A stretch of DNA of 64,000 bases from Pedobacter caeni (GTDB lineage: Bacteria; Bacteroidota; Bacteroidia; Sphingobacteriales; Sphingobacteriaceae). The notes beneath the pieces were generated by a model. It did not search any database. It had not been told where the DNA came from and saw nothing but the letters and a program-made list of their open reading frames with translations. Location of the stretch: the NCBI RefSeq assembly GCF_900129215.1, contig NZ_FQUQ01000005.1, positions 496,001 to 560,000 on the forward strand, given 5' to 3'. Below are positions 63,763 through 64,000 of the stretch, piece after piece (the first letter of the stretch is position 1; each line of letters begins with the position of its first letter). A program made the position numbers and the translations under genes.

Positions 63763-64000
63763 TCAGGCCTCCAAGATGTCGTAAACCAATACTTTGCTCC
63801 ACAGATGGCTGCAGTTTTTTATAAATTCCAGATGGATAGGGTGCGTCTGATAGGTGGCTTGTCCTTCAAGGTCATTAAAGAACAACAATTCTGATACGCT
63901 CCAGCTGCTGTCTATCACCTCACGTTTTTCCGTGCTGGCCACCACACCTACATGAATGTCCTGAACAGTTTCTATCTTTTTTAAAGTTTTTATGCCCTTG
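63763..64000 (-). CDS. Dabb-family (stress-responsive A/B barrel) protein, partial
   Basis: The gene runs off the right end; 78 codons are visible. The frame continues upstream of the internal GTG at 63945 to the edge, with DIHVGVVASTEKREV, then LLFFNDLEGQATYQTHPIHL and KVLVYDILEA at the end. This matches the Dabb domain, a ferredoxin-like dimeric barrel of about 100 residues. Convergent with the small gene at 63458. Confidence 0.7.
   Translation of the reverse strand, partial: KGIKTLKKIETVQDIHVGVVASTEKREVIDSSWSVSELLFFNDLEGQATYQTHPIHLEFIKNCSHLWSKVLVYDILEA

Overview
The window looks like chromosome from a Bacteroidota bacterium of the Sphingobacteriaceae, most like Pedobacter. The reasons are a SusC/SusD pair, DUF6266 and DUF5703 proteins, GG-leader peptides of Bacteroidota type, FixJ/NarL-class kinases with TPR sensor domains, paired Tat-exported Gfo/Idh/MocA oxidoreductases around a DUF1080 protein, and TAATTTG-type -7 boxes in place of a sigma-70 -10. 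I saw no tRNA, rRNA, CRISPR array or insertion sequence.

Layout. 0-5.4 kb: a tight operon of a PRPP-synthetase-like enzyme, a nicotinamide phosphoribosyltransferase, a J-domain/pseudokinase-like protein, a VWA protein and a divergent PurA paralogue. 5.4-5.9 kb: two tandem GG-leader peptides with identical cysteine spacing. 5.9-12.2 kb: small secreted and hydrolytic genes, including an L,D-transpeptidase-like protein without a signal peptide, a Nudix hydrolase, an alpha/beta hydrolase, an acyltransferase and the remnant of a phosphoesterase gene. 12.2-19.4 kb: an orphan TPR histidine kinase, then a Crp-type regulator leading a TolC/HlyD/ABC-2 permease export operon. 19.4-24.3 kb: a DUF5703 glycoside-hydrolase-like protein, an ECF sigma factor with an overlapping membrane protein, and a lipoprotein cytochrome c.

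24.4-36.1 kb is the main accessory region: a visibly AT-rich defence island on one strand. It holds a Vsr mismatch endonuclease, two C5 cytosine methyltransferases, an HNH nuclease, a MORC/MutL-like GHKL ATPase, a Z1-domain helicase-like ATPase, a PD-(D/E)XK protein and an AIPR protein. The last seven have junctions that overlap or are only 2 nt apart, so they should act as one restriction-modification-like complex. Next to it, on the other strand (36.4-37.6 kb), a small protein resembling tRNA-guanine transglycosylase/DpdA enzymes sits 18 nt from a four-TM protein.

38-64 kb: a phage-repressor-like XRE protein, a Vps62-domain lipoprotein, a SusC/SusD/thioredoxin-like operon, and a tandemly duplicated small-protein gene. 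Then come a run of small immunity-like genes (49.8-54.3 kb) that includes stand-alone EF-Tu domain III-like proteins and decayed fragments, paired lipoproteins, and a ROK regulator divergent from the oxidoreductase-DUF1080-oxidoreductase carbohydrate locus. The window ends inside a Dabb-family gene.
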